DNA from: Epiperipatus broadwayi
Lineage: Eukaryota; Onychophora; Udeonychophora; Euonychophora; Peripatidae
Length of the DNA: 64,000 nt
Reading direction: 5' to 3'
Assembly: GCA_028023455.1 (NCBI GenBank)
Contig: JAQFVV010006203.1
Span: forward strand, 10,202,876-10,266,875
In this document: positions 43,728 through 55,225 of the stretch, one piece after another
Position numbering within the stretch: position 1 is the stretch's first letter
How the letters are laid out: each line of letters starts with the position of its first letter
Program-made: the position numbers and the translations under genes
The notes under the pieces: model-generated
What the model was told of the DNA's origin: nothing
Seen by the model: only the letters and a program-made list of their open reading frames with translations
Database searches by the model: none

Positions 43728-46700
43728 CATATTTATTACACTATAATACATATGATATGATTCACTCATACATTTTATTTTAAATTGACTTGATAAATAC
43801 TGGAAAAGTATATAAATATGATTCAAGGATTAGTTGATAAGTATTAAAAAAATATTCAACATTGAGTAAAGTGTGAAATAATGGACATGTATATAAGTTG
43901 AAACTATAAGCCCTTAAAAAATACTACCTATTAGATCTAATGAATAATTTCTTCTAATCAATAAGTCATGTCAACAATATTATTATTTCATAGTATGATG
44001 AATGGAGTGCATTTATTGATCTTTCTACTCTTGAATATATAAGAACTTATATTCTCTTTTATTAAACCAATAACATATCACATGATTAACAAGATATCAT
44101 ATAACTTTACATGCCAGATGGTAGTGCTTAATAAATCCAATATCAAGTACTGTCCTATCCAAATATTCTAAACTAATTTAAAGCTTATGGTCTTTGACAA
44201 TGAGGAGCTTATTGGATTATTTTTGAACAATCCAACTTGGACCTTTTAGATCCAATGCACCTTTCTCTAGCAACCATTTTTTACTTTTTGTCAGACTATC
44301 AATCTTCCAACCCAAATTTGAAAAACTTGTTTTTTTCAATCCAATCTTATTTGCTTGCATTGGAAATCAGTTTATTTTCCATATATTATGGTATTCTTCA
44401 ATTTTTAAATAACTTCACGCATCTGTTTTGTTTTGTTTTTTGACCAGAATTCATATCAATAAAACATTTATTGATTATTGAAGTTTTTACTAGATAGCAT
44501 AAAAGCAGTGAGAATATAATATGCTAATGAATAGCACCATATAAGCTAAGATTATGTGATATCTTATTGATCATGTGATGTCTTATTGGTTTTGCACCAA
44601 TTCTGGACACAGAATAAAGATGACCTAAAGTTATTTAAAAAAACTAAGATCACAATAATATATAAAAAATGAACCCATTTCAGATGTATATAACTTTATA
44701 AGCAAATAGGTGTGGATTAAAAAATTAACAAGTTTTTCAATTTTGGCTGAAAGCTTGCCACTAGAACAATAAATAAAAATGGATGCTAGATGTGTTCAAT
44801 TCAAAAGATCCAACTGCTCTGCATTGATGAAAGATATAAGCTAGAAACTAGTCTGGTGATATTTGGATAGAATAACAATGAATATGGATTTATTAAGCAT
44901 TATCATCTGGGATTTGATTATTAAAACTTACAGTAAATTCCCTTTATTATTGTGTGGACTTGAGTAATATTTCTTATACCTCTTATTTATTTCTTTAAAA
45001 ATATCTAATATTTAATCTAGACTGATTTATTTCCTTCTAATATCTGATTCAAGCTTCTTCTTTTTTTTAATATTTCATCTGTGATATTTCAGATTTATGT
45101 TTGTCTGGGATTTATCTACAATAAATAATAATAATTTGTTTTCATATTCATTCAGCTATTTATTTTTCCATTACATCAAGTTTTATGTTAAGGATTTCTT
45201 TATTGAATATAAATAAGTTTAAGAATAACCATCTCATTTAAAAACAAAACTCATTAAACTGATCATTTGATAATAAATACTTATAGAAATTGAGCTTAGT
45301 TGCACCAATATTCTAAATATTTCATTTTAAAGCATCTATTGAGATTTCTGTCACACACGCAGTAATTTAGATTTGTAATTAATAAATTCCATTCAAATGC
45401 AGTAGTTTATTAAATCTAATATTTAAATATATAACAAATTTTATAGTGTTTTCATTTTACTTTCATTAATTATTGTGATTTTTTTATATTTAATTACTTA
45501 CTAATGTTCAAGCAATTTTAAATGTTTATTTCTGTCAAAACAAGACATATATTTATGTTTATATCTAAGTGAATAGTCAATTATCTTCATAATTTTCTTG
45601 AATTAAAATGTGATTTTGAAAAATCAATAGGTTTATAAGCAAAAAGACTAAACAAGCATCTTGTCTTGAATCATTTTTTAAAAAAAATTATAACATTAAA
45701 TTTTATCCTCCTTGGGATATAAATAAACATGGATACTTATAGTAACAAATACAAACAATATCAACATCAAAAGGGGGTGAGCTGAATAATATAATTCCAT
45801 TAATCGGGAAAGTATGAATAAATTGCAATGTGGAATTTGAAAGGCATCCTAGTAGGATATATATATATATATATGAATATTGTAATGGTAAAAGGTGAGG
45901 ATATAAAATACTAATAAGCATTTGTTTTCATACTAAATTCAATAAGAGCAGAGAGAAAAAATATGGCCAAAAATCAGCATCAGAAACAAATAATTAAGTC
46001 AGACTTAGTATCACAGCGCTTAATCAACAGTCATGCAGCATATTAAAAAAGAGCAATTGTAAATATTTCTTGCTGCAGGCACAATCACAAATGCTAAAAT
46101 ACCTATAAAATTAAACATATATCAAAAATGGTTATTACATCAATGCTGATCATCACCAATGCTGTGGTCAATATGGTACCACGAATTTACTAACCAAAAA
46201 GCTAATCACTAGAAACATATAAAAGGAATGGATTTTAAAGGTGACATTATTTTAGTGTCATGTAACTAATGTGAAAGTAAATTATAGATGTTTACATATA
46301 AACCACATATTATTAGTCCAAAGACAGTTTTGGGATTGTTAAGTATTCTAGTGACTCTGATCAAGATCTAATAATAATACTATATTCTAGTACTAAATAA
46401 CTTTACTGGCATAACTTTAAATAATGATAATTTGTTAATTAGTAATAATAATAAAAAAAAATGAGAAAGGTCTGATAAATACAAATAGGCTATTCTGATT
46501 TTGTCTTATTTCCATTAAATGACAAAGTATGCATGTAATATTATTTAAAATGTAATTTACAGATATTTAAATGTTCTTAACTACTATACACACATATACT
46601 GAGTACACAGACGTGCATGTAAGGCAATACAAAATATAATAAGCTAATAATTAATCCATTTTAACATACAAATAATTAAATGTTAAACATATAAAAATAA

Positions 46701-47084
46701 TATTCAATTCTTAATATTAACTTCTTTTAAACTTATTTTTTAATATCTTATGCTCTCATTTAAAATCTGGAGTTTCATCTATCTTAAAAAAATATATTTG
46801 GCGATTTCATTCTATATGACTTAACAAAATTCATAATACCCAGAATCATTGGCCAATCACTTTTTATTTTCTCATGAAATTTTTTTTTTTCCCATTAGCT
46901 GACTGATTTATTCAAGTTTACTTTTAAAACAAATTAGTACATCTTAATTAAATACTTTTTTCTTTTGGGCCGTAAACAGAAACATTTACATCAACTATAA
47001 AATTGTTTGAAATAATATATCAATATATAAAGAGGGATACAAATATAAACAGGAATTTTGTAATAAAAAATTGTGTATTTATTT
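43728..47084. other. Non-coding stretch with a hammerhead-like repeat fragment
   Basis: Mostly unique AT-rich DNA. Positions 44815-44886 resemble the 7.36-kb and 9.15-kb elements (TTGATGAAAGA...GCTAGAAACTAGTCTGG), but the first core base is changed (CTGATGA to TTGATGA). A (TA)n run lies at 45859-45875. Confidence 0.5.
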
Positions 47085-47450
47085 TTAAGTGTTACAAATT
47101 GAATCCCTTTCAAAGTACAGTCCATTTAATGCATTGCACTAGTCTAAAATTGTTTTTCACTTTTCAAAATAGTCCAGAAACTCTTGCAAAGTGATGCATT
47201 TCAATACCTGTGTTGTTTTTCCCCTTCATTTCTAAGTCTGGCAAAAAAAAAATTTGAGGCACAGCAAGATCAGGTGAATATGACATAGATAAACTGTGTC
47301 ATTCTGAATTCAATAACAAATTGTTTTACACTTAAGGCTTTGTGCACTGGCGTGTTATTGTGGTAAAGCTTGCACTCCCCATTAAGTCAAAAATCAGGAT
47401 GTTTCACTTTACTGCATCACACACAAACTTTTCAAAACTTGTAGGTTTTA
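47085..47450 (-). pseudogene. Mariner-like transposase relic
   Basis: Read on the minus strand through frameshifts, the region shows in order an H-x-N-T-P-V-HKALSVKQF stretch (about 47370-47320), YSPDLAVPQ followed by FFLPDLEMKGK (about 47290-47220), and W...C...NGLYFERD (about 47140-47090). These match the C-terminal half of mariner transposases (HHDNAPAH..., the PPYSPDLAPCDFFLFP region with the third catalytic acid, and the W...CI...GDYFEGD end). Stops and a frameshift inside the block show that it is dead. I did not find the terminal inverted repeats. Confidence 0.65.
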
Positions 47451-48755
47451 AAAGTCTGGTCATTATGAACAAATTCTTGCATCCCCCAAAAAAATCAGTC
47501 TTTTGGGGATGTTTTTGACACTTTCATTAAACAACTCACAGACTTGTGTTTTCCCCAGAACAGATTGCTTGCAAGATGATTTAAACATTCATTACAACTA
47601 TTTTCCCTAACAGAAAATAAGAATTTCACATTTTTTCAGCTATTACAAAAATCGATAAAAAGACATGAAGCATTTAACAAAAATATTTACAGCACATCAT
47701 GACATCTCAATGACAATTGGAAGACTGGTGCAGGAGGGTCTCCTCAAGAAACACATAGTAACAGAAGCATGGTCTATAATGTGTGCCCTCTAGAGAATGA
47801 TTGCATTTATTTTGGGACACCACCTTGTATATTTTACTTGCTAGACAATTTCTTTTATCTGCATTTCATGTCTATAAAAATTTTAGTAAAAGCATACAAA
47901 GTGCTATATAATCAGCTTTTGTCTATATTCCTATATGTGTGCAACAAGTTTCTTCCATATGTAGTTTTACATTTAGCTATCATAAGTCAACGTATATCAT
48001 TGGAATTTATCACTATTAAATTGGCTTTCATAGATTGTCATCATGCCCTGTTCTGATTAACAGATAAATGCTGAACATCCTCAACTCAGTTCAACTTTAT
48101 AATTCACAAATTTTAAAGCTGTGTTAAGCAATGTCTACTACACATGTTGACCTTTAAGACATCACAAAAAAGCCATCCCACTATTCAAGCTAAATTCAAG
48201 TGAATAGTGGCAAATAATTAATCTTCTTTTGAAGCTATTTTATAACATCTTGAATTAAATTGAACCCACTATTTTATTACATACTATGGAATTTATAAAC
48301 AATAGGATTATCAGTAAGTCTCTTCCTTCTTGATTAATAAAAACAAGTTAACTAATTATAATTATTTTTTTTTTAATTTACATTCATCAAAATCAAAAAT
48401 ATTTTAATTCTGAAAATATCCTCTTAATGTGTTAAGTAAAAACTTATTAAAATTAATTCTATAATTTCATGTATTATCATTAGTCACATTTTTTATATAA
48501 GTTTTCATTATTTGTTGTTTTTTTAATTTTTGTCAAAGTCAGAAATGCAAATAAATTTTACTAGAGACCTTTTTTATATTTGATTTTAAACAATTTACAG
48601 TATTTCAAAATACTGATTGTTTAATTATTCAATCAAGATTCAACTTATTCCAGACTATACTTTAATTAATTACATATGTAAATTTTGTGTTCTTTTCTCC
48701 TTTTTAAGTTTTAAATATATATAAGGTTTCATCTATATTGTTGTGTGTCATGAGA
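47451..48755. other. Non-coding stretch; may include the 5' half of the mariner relic
   Basis: Up to about 47760 the sequence is slightly less AT-rich and may hold the N-terminal part of the transposase, but no motif is readable. The 95-codon frame at 47769-48056 has no known domain. Confidence 0.4.
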
Positions 48756-49005
48756 CCTATATATATATATTCCAAACAATGGTAAACAATTTGTAATATA
48801 ATATAAATAAAAACTCATAAAGAAATATTTTTGATTATATTCATAATCATTATCAACTCAACTTTCAAAATGGAATCATCTATTATTCCATTTTGAAAGT
48901 TGAGTTGATAATGATTATGAATATAATCGAAAATATTTCTTTATGAGTCTTCATTTATATTATATTATAAATTGTTTACCGTTGTTTGGAATATATTTAA
49001 GTTTC
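48756..49005. repeat. Near-perfect palindrome with about 110-bp arms
   Basis: Positions about 48769-48876 are the reverse complement of 48885-48993 with few mismatches. The centre is GGAAT, an 8-base loop, then ATTCC. The outer ends read TTCCAAACAATGGTAAACAAT. No TA or other target duplication is obvious. It could be a MITE that is almost all inverted repeat. Confidence 0.8.
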
Positions 49006-49640
49006 GTTATTGTATTATTAATATTAGCGGACATTTATTTTGTTTTATATATATATATGCCCACACACTAAGTTCTATATGGTTAGAAATAACTATAATA
49101 AATGACAGAATATTACTTCATTTATAGTGGGTTTATTAAAAAAATGTTAAATTTGCATTACAAGTCAACTAAAACATCACAAAATATGGAATTTCTAAAA
49201 CCATCACTTCACTACAATATTAAATCCCATGATTATTTGAAATAAGGATATTATAGTAGCATGTATCGGTTAGGTTACAATTAGGGCAATAGTAATTTAT
49301 CAATTACGTTAATTACTACAAAACTTATCTGATGATTGTCCACACAAGCATTCATAGGATCTCAGAAGATGAAGCAATTGTTTTAAACTAAAAATTTCAT
49401 CATTAAATCTATATCACATTTTGATATCTATTTTGTGAACCTCCCTATGTACTTGTCCTGAAGACCATTGTCATAAAAATAGAATACAAAATGCAGTTTA
49501 ATATACATATTTAGTGGAATAGTCTTCATTTCAGGCTTCAATTAATTATTTCATTGTGATAAGTTAAATGAGTAGATTTTGATGAATAGTTAGCTATTTT
49601 TCACATTACCACAAATCTTTATGAATGAATTTAAATGTCT
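49006..49640. other. Non-coding stretch before the RTE element
   Basis: Nothing recognised. It may include the 5' untranslated part of the RTE element. Confidence 0.5.
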
Positions 49641-49661
49641 AGATCAAATTGATAAATAAAC

Positions 49662-50852
49662 ATGTTTAATCCTGGCTGCCATTTGATGACGATTTTTTAT
49701 TTAGGTATTTACAACTGCAGATCACTTTCAAGTGAAGGAAGATTGCAAGAGTTAGAAGCAGAACTGTCTTATATTAAATGGGACATTATTGGACTTTGTG
49801 AAGTTAGAAGAAAAGGTGAAGAAACAATTGATTTAAAAAGTGGACATATTCTCTACTATAAAGGCACAAATATTGGAAATAGTGAAGAAACAATTGATTT
49901 AAAAAGTGGACATATACTCTACTATAAAGGCACAAATATTGGAAATACAAGTGGAGTAGTATTCATTATAAATAAAAAATGGAAGAATAACATTGTGGAG
50001 ATTGATGGTGTATTGGACAGAGTGGTAAGATTAGTTTTACAACTTAATAGCATATACCAAATGCAGATAATTCAGGTTTATGCCTCAACAAGTTGTCATA
50101 GTGATGAAGTTATGGAAGATTTTTATATGGATGTACAAAAGGCTTTTGATCAGAGTAAACAACATTTTAAAATTGTTATGGGAGACTTTAATGCTAGAAT
50201 TGGTAAACAAATGAAAGATGAAAATGCTGTAGGTAATTTTGGTTGTGGTAATAGAAATGAGAGAGGGCATAAACTTGTGGAGTTTGCAGAAAAAGAAAAA
50301 CTTTATATTATGAATTCTTTTTTTGAGAAAAATGTTAAAAGGAAATGGACATGGAAGCATCCAAATGAAGGCACAGCAGAATTGGATTATATTTTGACTA
50401 ACAGAAAATACATATTTCAAGATTGTAATGTTCTTAATAAATTTAACACAGGTAGTGATCATCGATTAGTAAGATGTAAGATGCATGTTAATGCAAAACT
50501 AGAGAGACAAAAATTATTAAGAAAAACAATATTTACAATTGACATTCCTAATCTTCAGAAACATTCTAATGAATTTAAATTAGAACTTACAAATCGGTTT
50601 CAAGTATTAATAGATTTTGAACATGATTCAGATTTGAATGACATTAATAGGAAAATAACTGATACACTTTTAAAAACTGCAACAAAGATAGCTGGTAGAA
50701 AAAAACAGCAATTGACCAATAAAATTTCTACTGAGACTAGAGAATTTATGAAGAAAAGAAGGAATATGATGATATACAATAATGATGCCTTAAAAATGAT
50801 TGAATATATTGAATTTTGTAAAATGCTGGGAAAAGAGTTGAAAATGATATAA
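49662..50852 (+). pseudogene. RTE endonuclease domain
   Basis: This 396-codon frame encodes the EEP-type endonuclease that nicks the target for reverse transcription. Visible motifs are YNCRSLSSEGRLQELE near residue 18, WDIIGLCEVRRKGEE near 47-61 (catalytic Glu), VMGDFNARIG near 172 (catalytic Asp and Asn) and GSDHRLV near 264 (catalytic Asp-His). Residues 53-74 are repeated at 75-96 because of an in-frame 66-bp tandem duplication (49818-49883 and 49884-49949). After residue 300 it is basic linker. The frame shifts near 50830 while the family sequence continues in another frame. Confidence 0.88.
49818..49949 (+). repeat. 66-bp in-frame tandem duplication in the RTE endonuclease
   Basis: Two copies of a 66-bp unit starting GAAGAAACAATTGATT are nearly identical (ATTCTC against ATACTC inside), so the duplication is recent. 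It adds 22 residues. Confidence 0.92.
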
Positions 50853-51914
50853 GAAAGTATAATTGCGAACTAGCAAGGAAAGCTGTAGAAGAGAATAAAA
50901 GTCTAAAGAGTGTAAAACAACATTTTGGTATTGGTAGGAAATTTATATCTGCAATAAGAAAAAAAGATGGCATTATTACTAAAAATAGAGATGACATCAT
51001 GAAATGTGTAGAAGACTTCTATCAAGAATTATATAATAGTAAAGAACAAGTGTCTTCTATACCTATTATATCTTCCAAATTGCCCAGAATTTTGAATGAA
51101 GAAGTGAAACATGCAATTAAATTTATGAAGAAAGGGAAGGCTCCAGGTAATGATGGAATTATAATTGATATATTAAAAGAAGCAGGTGAAGAATTAAAAA
51201 TTTTTTTAGCAAAGTTATATACCAAATGTCTAAATGATAAAGATGTACCAGATGATTGGAAGAATTCAGTATTAATATTAATATTTAAAAAAGGTGATAA
51301 AGAAGATATTAGAAATTACAGACCTATCAGTCTTTTTTCAGTTTTATACAAAAAATTTTACTAAGGTAATTACAACTCATCTACAGAAAACACTGGATTT
51401 CCACCAACCAAGAGAACAAGCTGGATTTAAAAGTGGTTTTAGTACAGTAGATCATATCCAGGTATTGAGAGAAGTTATAGAAAGGACAAATGAATATGAG
51501 TTGCCATTGTGCTTAGGATTTGTAGATTATGAAAAGGCATTTGATTCTATAAACATTTCTTCAGTGATTAAAGCCTTGGATCATCAAGGTGTAGATCCAG
51601 GATATTGTCATATTTTAAAGAATATTTATAAAAATGCAACAGCAACAATTAGATTACATAATGATAGTAGGAAAATCAACATTGAAAAGGATGTAAGACA
51701 GGGTGACTCCATATCTCCAAGACTTTTTACAGCAGTGCTGCAAGAAGTATTTTGTGGATTAAAATGGGAAGCTAAAGGAGTGAAAATAAATGGAGATTAT
51801 TTAAGTCATTTAGATTTTGCAGATGATGTAGTTGTTTTTGCAAATAATGCTTTGGAGCTACAGGAAATGTTGCAGGAGTTATCAGATGAAAATAGGACTA
51901 AAGATAAATGTTAA
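50831..51914 (+). pseudogene. RTE reverse transcriptase domain, frameshifted
   Basis: After a short out-of-frame linker, the frame 50999-51364 carries GKAPGNDGI and [15 protein letters not shown] (RT blocks 0-2). The frame 51294-51914 carries the rest: REQAGFKSGFST, LGFVDYEKAFDS (block A with the first catalytic Asp), DVRQGDSISPRLF (block B) and LDFADDVVVFA (block C; FADD in place of the usual YADD, as in this clade). All expected blocks are present in order, and only the reading frame is broken. This marks a relatively young copy. Confidence 0.88.
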
Positions 51915-52566
51915 AAAGACTAAAGTAATGATTAATAGATTTTCTCAAAATATGAACATAAAGATTGATTATGATGAGTTAGTAGAAGTTAACAGTTACA
52001 AATACCAGATTATTAATACAGATAGAAACATAATGGATGAAATTAATCATAGAATTAAATTTGGTTGGAGTGCTTTTGGTAGAAATAACTTGATACTAAA
52101 AGGAAATATGCCTATGAGTTTGAAAAGGAAGGTTTTAATAAATGTGTTTTACCAGTTCTTACTTATGGATCTGAGACTTGGACACTTAATAGAAGAGCAA
52201 TACAGAGACTTCAGACCACTCAAAAAGTATAGAGAGATGCATGTTGGGAGTAACAAGATGAGATCGAAAACACAATGTATGGGCAAGAGAACAAACAGGT
52301 GTTACTGATCTCATTGAAAAAATTAAAAGACTGAAATGGAGTTGGGCTGGGCATATTGCTAGAAGAGATGATAATAGATGGATAATTGAAATTTTAAACT
52401 GGATTCCAAGAGATTGTAAAAGACCCAGAAAGAGACTACATGTGAGATGGATGGATGAAATAAGAAAGTGTGCAGGGGTGATATGGAGAAGAGAAGCTAA
52501 AGATAGGAAAAAATGGATTGAACTTGGAGAGACCTTCATCCTGCAGTGGATTGATAATGGTTGGTG
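51915..52566 (+). pseudogene. RTE C-terminal region
   Basis: Block D of the reverse transcriptase (KKTKVMI) is at the start of the frame 51832-52308. After another frameshift near 52300 the tail reads IKRLKWSWAGHIARRDDNRW, then RPRKRLHVRWMDEI and a last W-I-D-N-G-W before a TGA at about 52565. The WAGH and R-P-x-x-R-x-x-x-RW motifs are the conserved C-terminus of RTE proteins. Confidence 0.8.
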
Positions 52567-52580
52567 ATGATGAATCATAT

Positions 52581-54002
52581 TATTGCTTATTACACTTTTT
52601 CTGCATTTTCAAAATTAGAATATTTACAGTTTTTAATTCTCTAGAATGCTGTTACCCCCTTTTTATTTTTAGGAGCATCTATAAAATCACATGATTCGTT
52701 TTAATTAGTCCACATCTTTAAAAAAAAAAGTCTATTAGTATCGAAACTATACAAAAATTTTTAGTGATCCCACCATGAATTGCCTTTCTGATTTTAAGAT
52801 TACACTAGCTGGTTATCTTTTTCCAAACCTAAATGAGTTAACAATTACTTGCTGATCACAGTCATCTTGACTTGTATAAAGGAGAAAATAAATCTGAAAA
52901 ATGATTTGCAATAAATACCATTAAATCAAAATATCCATTCAAGATATTCTGAACAGATAGAGGGAATAATTAAAAAAAAATTAAAAAAAGGAATTCCTAC
53001 GCATTTAATGATATCCATTCATATTAGGTAACTATAAAAATTGTAGAATAGTGATAGCAAATCACTACTAATGATGATGATCAGTGTTTTTATAGTACTC
53101 CATAACTCTATTTGCTTTTGAGCAAAGAACATATATATATATACCCACATATATTTTATTAGTTTTTCTTATTGCTTTTTTTTTTATTATTAGGATCAAT
53201 AATGAAGCCTTTGCTGTCAAATGAAAAGCAAGATGAAAGAATTCTTTTAAATAATCACAATTTAATGATTTATCCATGGCTTTGTAAATATCACATAAGA
53301 GTTACGATATTTGATATGAATAAATATTATGGTAATTCAAATAAAATTATTTTGTAATATTTTTTTTATAATGGTTCCAACACAATGTAATATTTTGATG
53401 AGATCCTAGATAGTTGTCCAGTGATTTATATTATCATTATATAATACTGGTCTAAAGCAGCAACTGCGCAAGACAAACCCATGGTTTGACATTGAATCCA
53501 GACTGAGTAAATTAGAAACGTTTTTTCAACTAGTAACCAGCCCAACTTACTATCCAATATAAAACAAAGCTGAAAAATTATCCAAAATTTTTATTATCTA
53601 ATCAATAGCAAATCTTAAAAGTACTGGTTCCTTTTCCCCCCCGCTCTTTATATATATATAAATACATAAACAATCAAATTATTTCCCAGCATTCACAATC
53701 TTACAAGCTATCAAACCAATAAAAAAAAAAACATCAAACTAATTTCTCCAACCAAATATTTCTCGATTAAGCCAGGGTTATAAATAATTGAATTCTCTCA
53801 GTAGAAATGATAGCCCAACTTTCTTAAAAATACTATGATTGCATACCAGATGGTTTTAATATATTCATAATCTTAAACACATATATACAGTGATAAACCT
53901 TTTAATATAAGTTATAAAGACACAAACAAGGGTGGAAATAATTGTATTTACTGTCTTAACAACTGATGAAAATAAAAGGTGCAGTTGAAGAGGGTTGTGA
54001 AA
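52581..54002. other. Non-coding stretch; possible terminal SVOP exon inside
   Basis: AT-rich. It contains a strong acceptor-like tract at 53165-53193 (reported separately). The 61-codon frame at 53172-53357 has no known domain and does not fit the phase of the preceding exon. Confidence 0.4.
53194..53202 (+). CDS. SVOP: Candidate terminal SVOP exon (two codons and stop)
   Basis: A long pyrimidine tract and ATTATTAG precede 53194. Joined in phase 0 to the exon ending at 40599, it would read Asp-Gln-stop (TAA at 53200-53202), giving an end K-D-L-K-D-Q. The intron would be 12.6 kb and include the RTE element. The alternative, simpler model is the TGA at 40603. RNA evidence is needed, and I favour the simpler model slightly. 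Confidence 0.2.
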   Translation, partial: DQ

Positions 54003-55178
54003 TACACCTGGGTCTCATTTTACGCAATAGATAGGTTCCTCAGAAAACACGTGCAAATGAAATCGTGCAAAAATAGACATAACTTACCTTGAAAAAGGGG
54101 GGATACCAACTGTGGTTTTTCAAAACTCGCACAAAAGCAAAGCACCAATGTAAAATTTACTTTAAAATTCACGCAAAAAAAAAATAAGGAAATAAAATAT
54201 GATTAATAAAAAATTTCAAATTTGAAAAAAATTGATACAAGACAAACTTTTTTTAACTATAATATTTAATTTTATTCAAAATAACATATTTTTATGCATA
54301 ATTTACAGTACAGTAATTTACATTTTTTTATACACATTTTAATTATTATCGCTATTTGCTGATAAACAGTTTCGTTTGCAAACTGCTAAAACATAAAGAT
54401 TCTTCACAAGAGGAAATACAACTAGCGCCAAGTTCACTCTCATATTGTGTTAATGGTTTTCTGTTGATAACGTAATTAGTAATTAATCTTTGAGAGGATG
54501 ATTTTATTAATTGTTTATGAACTTAGACTTCTGATAATAAAAAGACAGTTATTCACCACTGCTGGGAAAAATTTAATTAAAACTAACAACTAAAAATTAA
54601 ATTCTTATTTTTGTCTTTAATTTTCAATTCCGTTTAAAAATCAAATTTCATTTTACATCACATTAATTTCAAGTCGCCGTAAGTAATTTTTAAATTGTTA
54701 ATTACAATTAAAAATCAGATTTTAATTTTTAATTGTCAAGTTTAATTGTGCCCACTGCTATTACTCACCTTTTGAAAATAAACTTGTGGACATTAAATGA
54801 TTAATAATTGATTATGTTCTTTTTTAAAAAGCAAAAACAAAATGTGATTTAAAATCAAAATTAACATGCACAATGTTTGAACAAATTTACATTATAATCT
54901 TGTAAAATTTAATGTGTGTATACATAAAATGTGGAAATCATGATTTTAATTTCATTATTGCATAAAATCTTACTATTATAAAGTACTGAAAATATTGAAA
55001 TTACTAAGATGAAAGTCAAATTCCAATAATGTGCTATTACTTTCAATATAACATAAGTGCGCGAAATTTATTATTTAAAGTAATAGCGCATTATCGGAGT
55101 TCGACTTCCGGTGAAACATAAATCACGTAACTTCAAAATCGTGTTAAATAAGTCCGCATAAAAAGAGACCCAGGTGTA
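54003..55178. mobile_element. TIR element, 1172 bp, longer relative of the 32-kb MITE
   Basis: The element spans 54005-55176, flanked by TA. The ends CACCTGGGTCTCATTTTACG and (reversed) CACCTGGGTCTCTTTTTATG pair. The left 160 and right 215 bases match the element at 32093-32455, including the internal GTCGAATTCC-type palindrome (55012-55107). The 800 bases between them are absent from the shorter copy. No transposase frame remains, so it is itself non-autonomous or decayed. Confidence 0.82.
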
Positions 55179-55225
55179 ATTTGATTAGTTATTTACATTT
55201 AGTGAATAATTAACTTTATACATAT

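Larger units (their letters stand above)
49641..52580 (+). mobile_element. RTE-type non-LTR retrotransposon, nearly full length, broken
   Basis: A single pol-like coding region is spread over four frames. It has an apurinic-type endonuclease (49662-50852), a linker, a reverse transcriptase (about 50999-51914) and a C-terminal tail (to 52566). This one-protein order, with an endonuclease of the CEVRRKG...GDFNARIG type and the short WAGHIARRDDNRW tail, is that of the RTE/BovB clade. A GGTTGGTGATGATGA end resembles the short microsatellite-like tail of RTE elements instead of poly-A. I could not define the 5' end or target duplications. Frameshifts near 50830, 51330, 51900 and 52300 inactivate it. 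Confidence 0.85.

Noticed and set aside
53172-53357. 61-codon frame after the acceptor at 53193 as the SVOP C-terminus
   Set aside because: The preceding exon ends in phase 0, which gives Asp-Gln-stop. The longer frame is out of phase.
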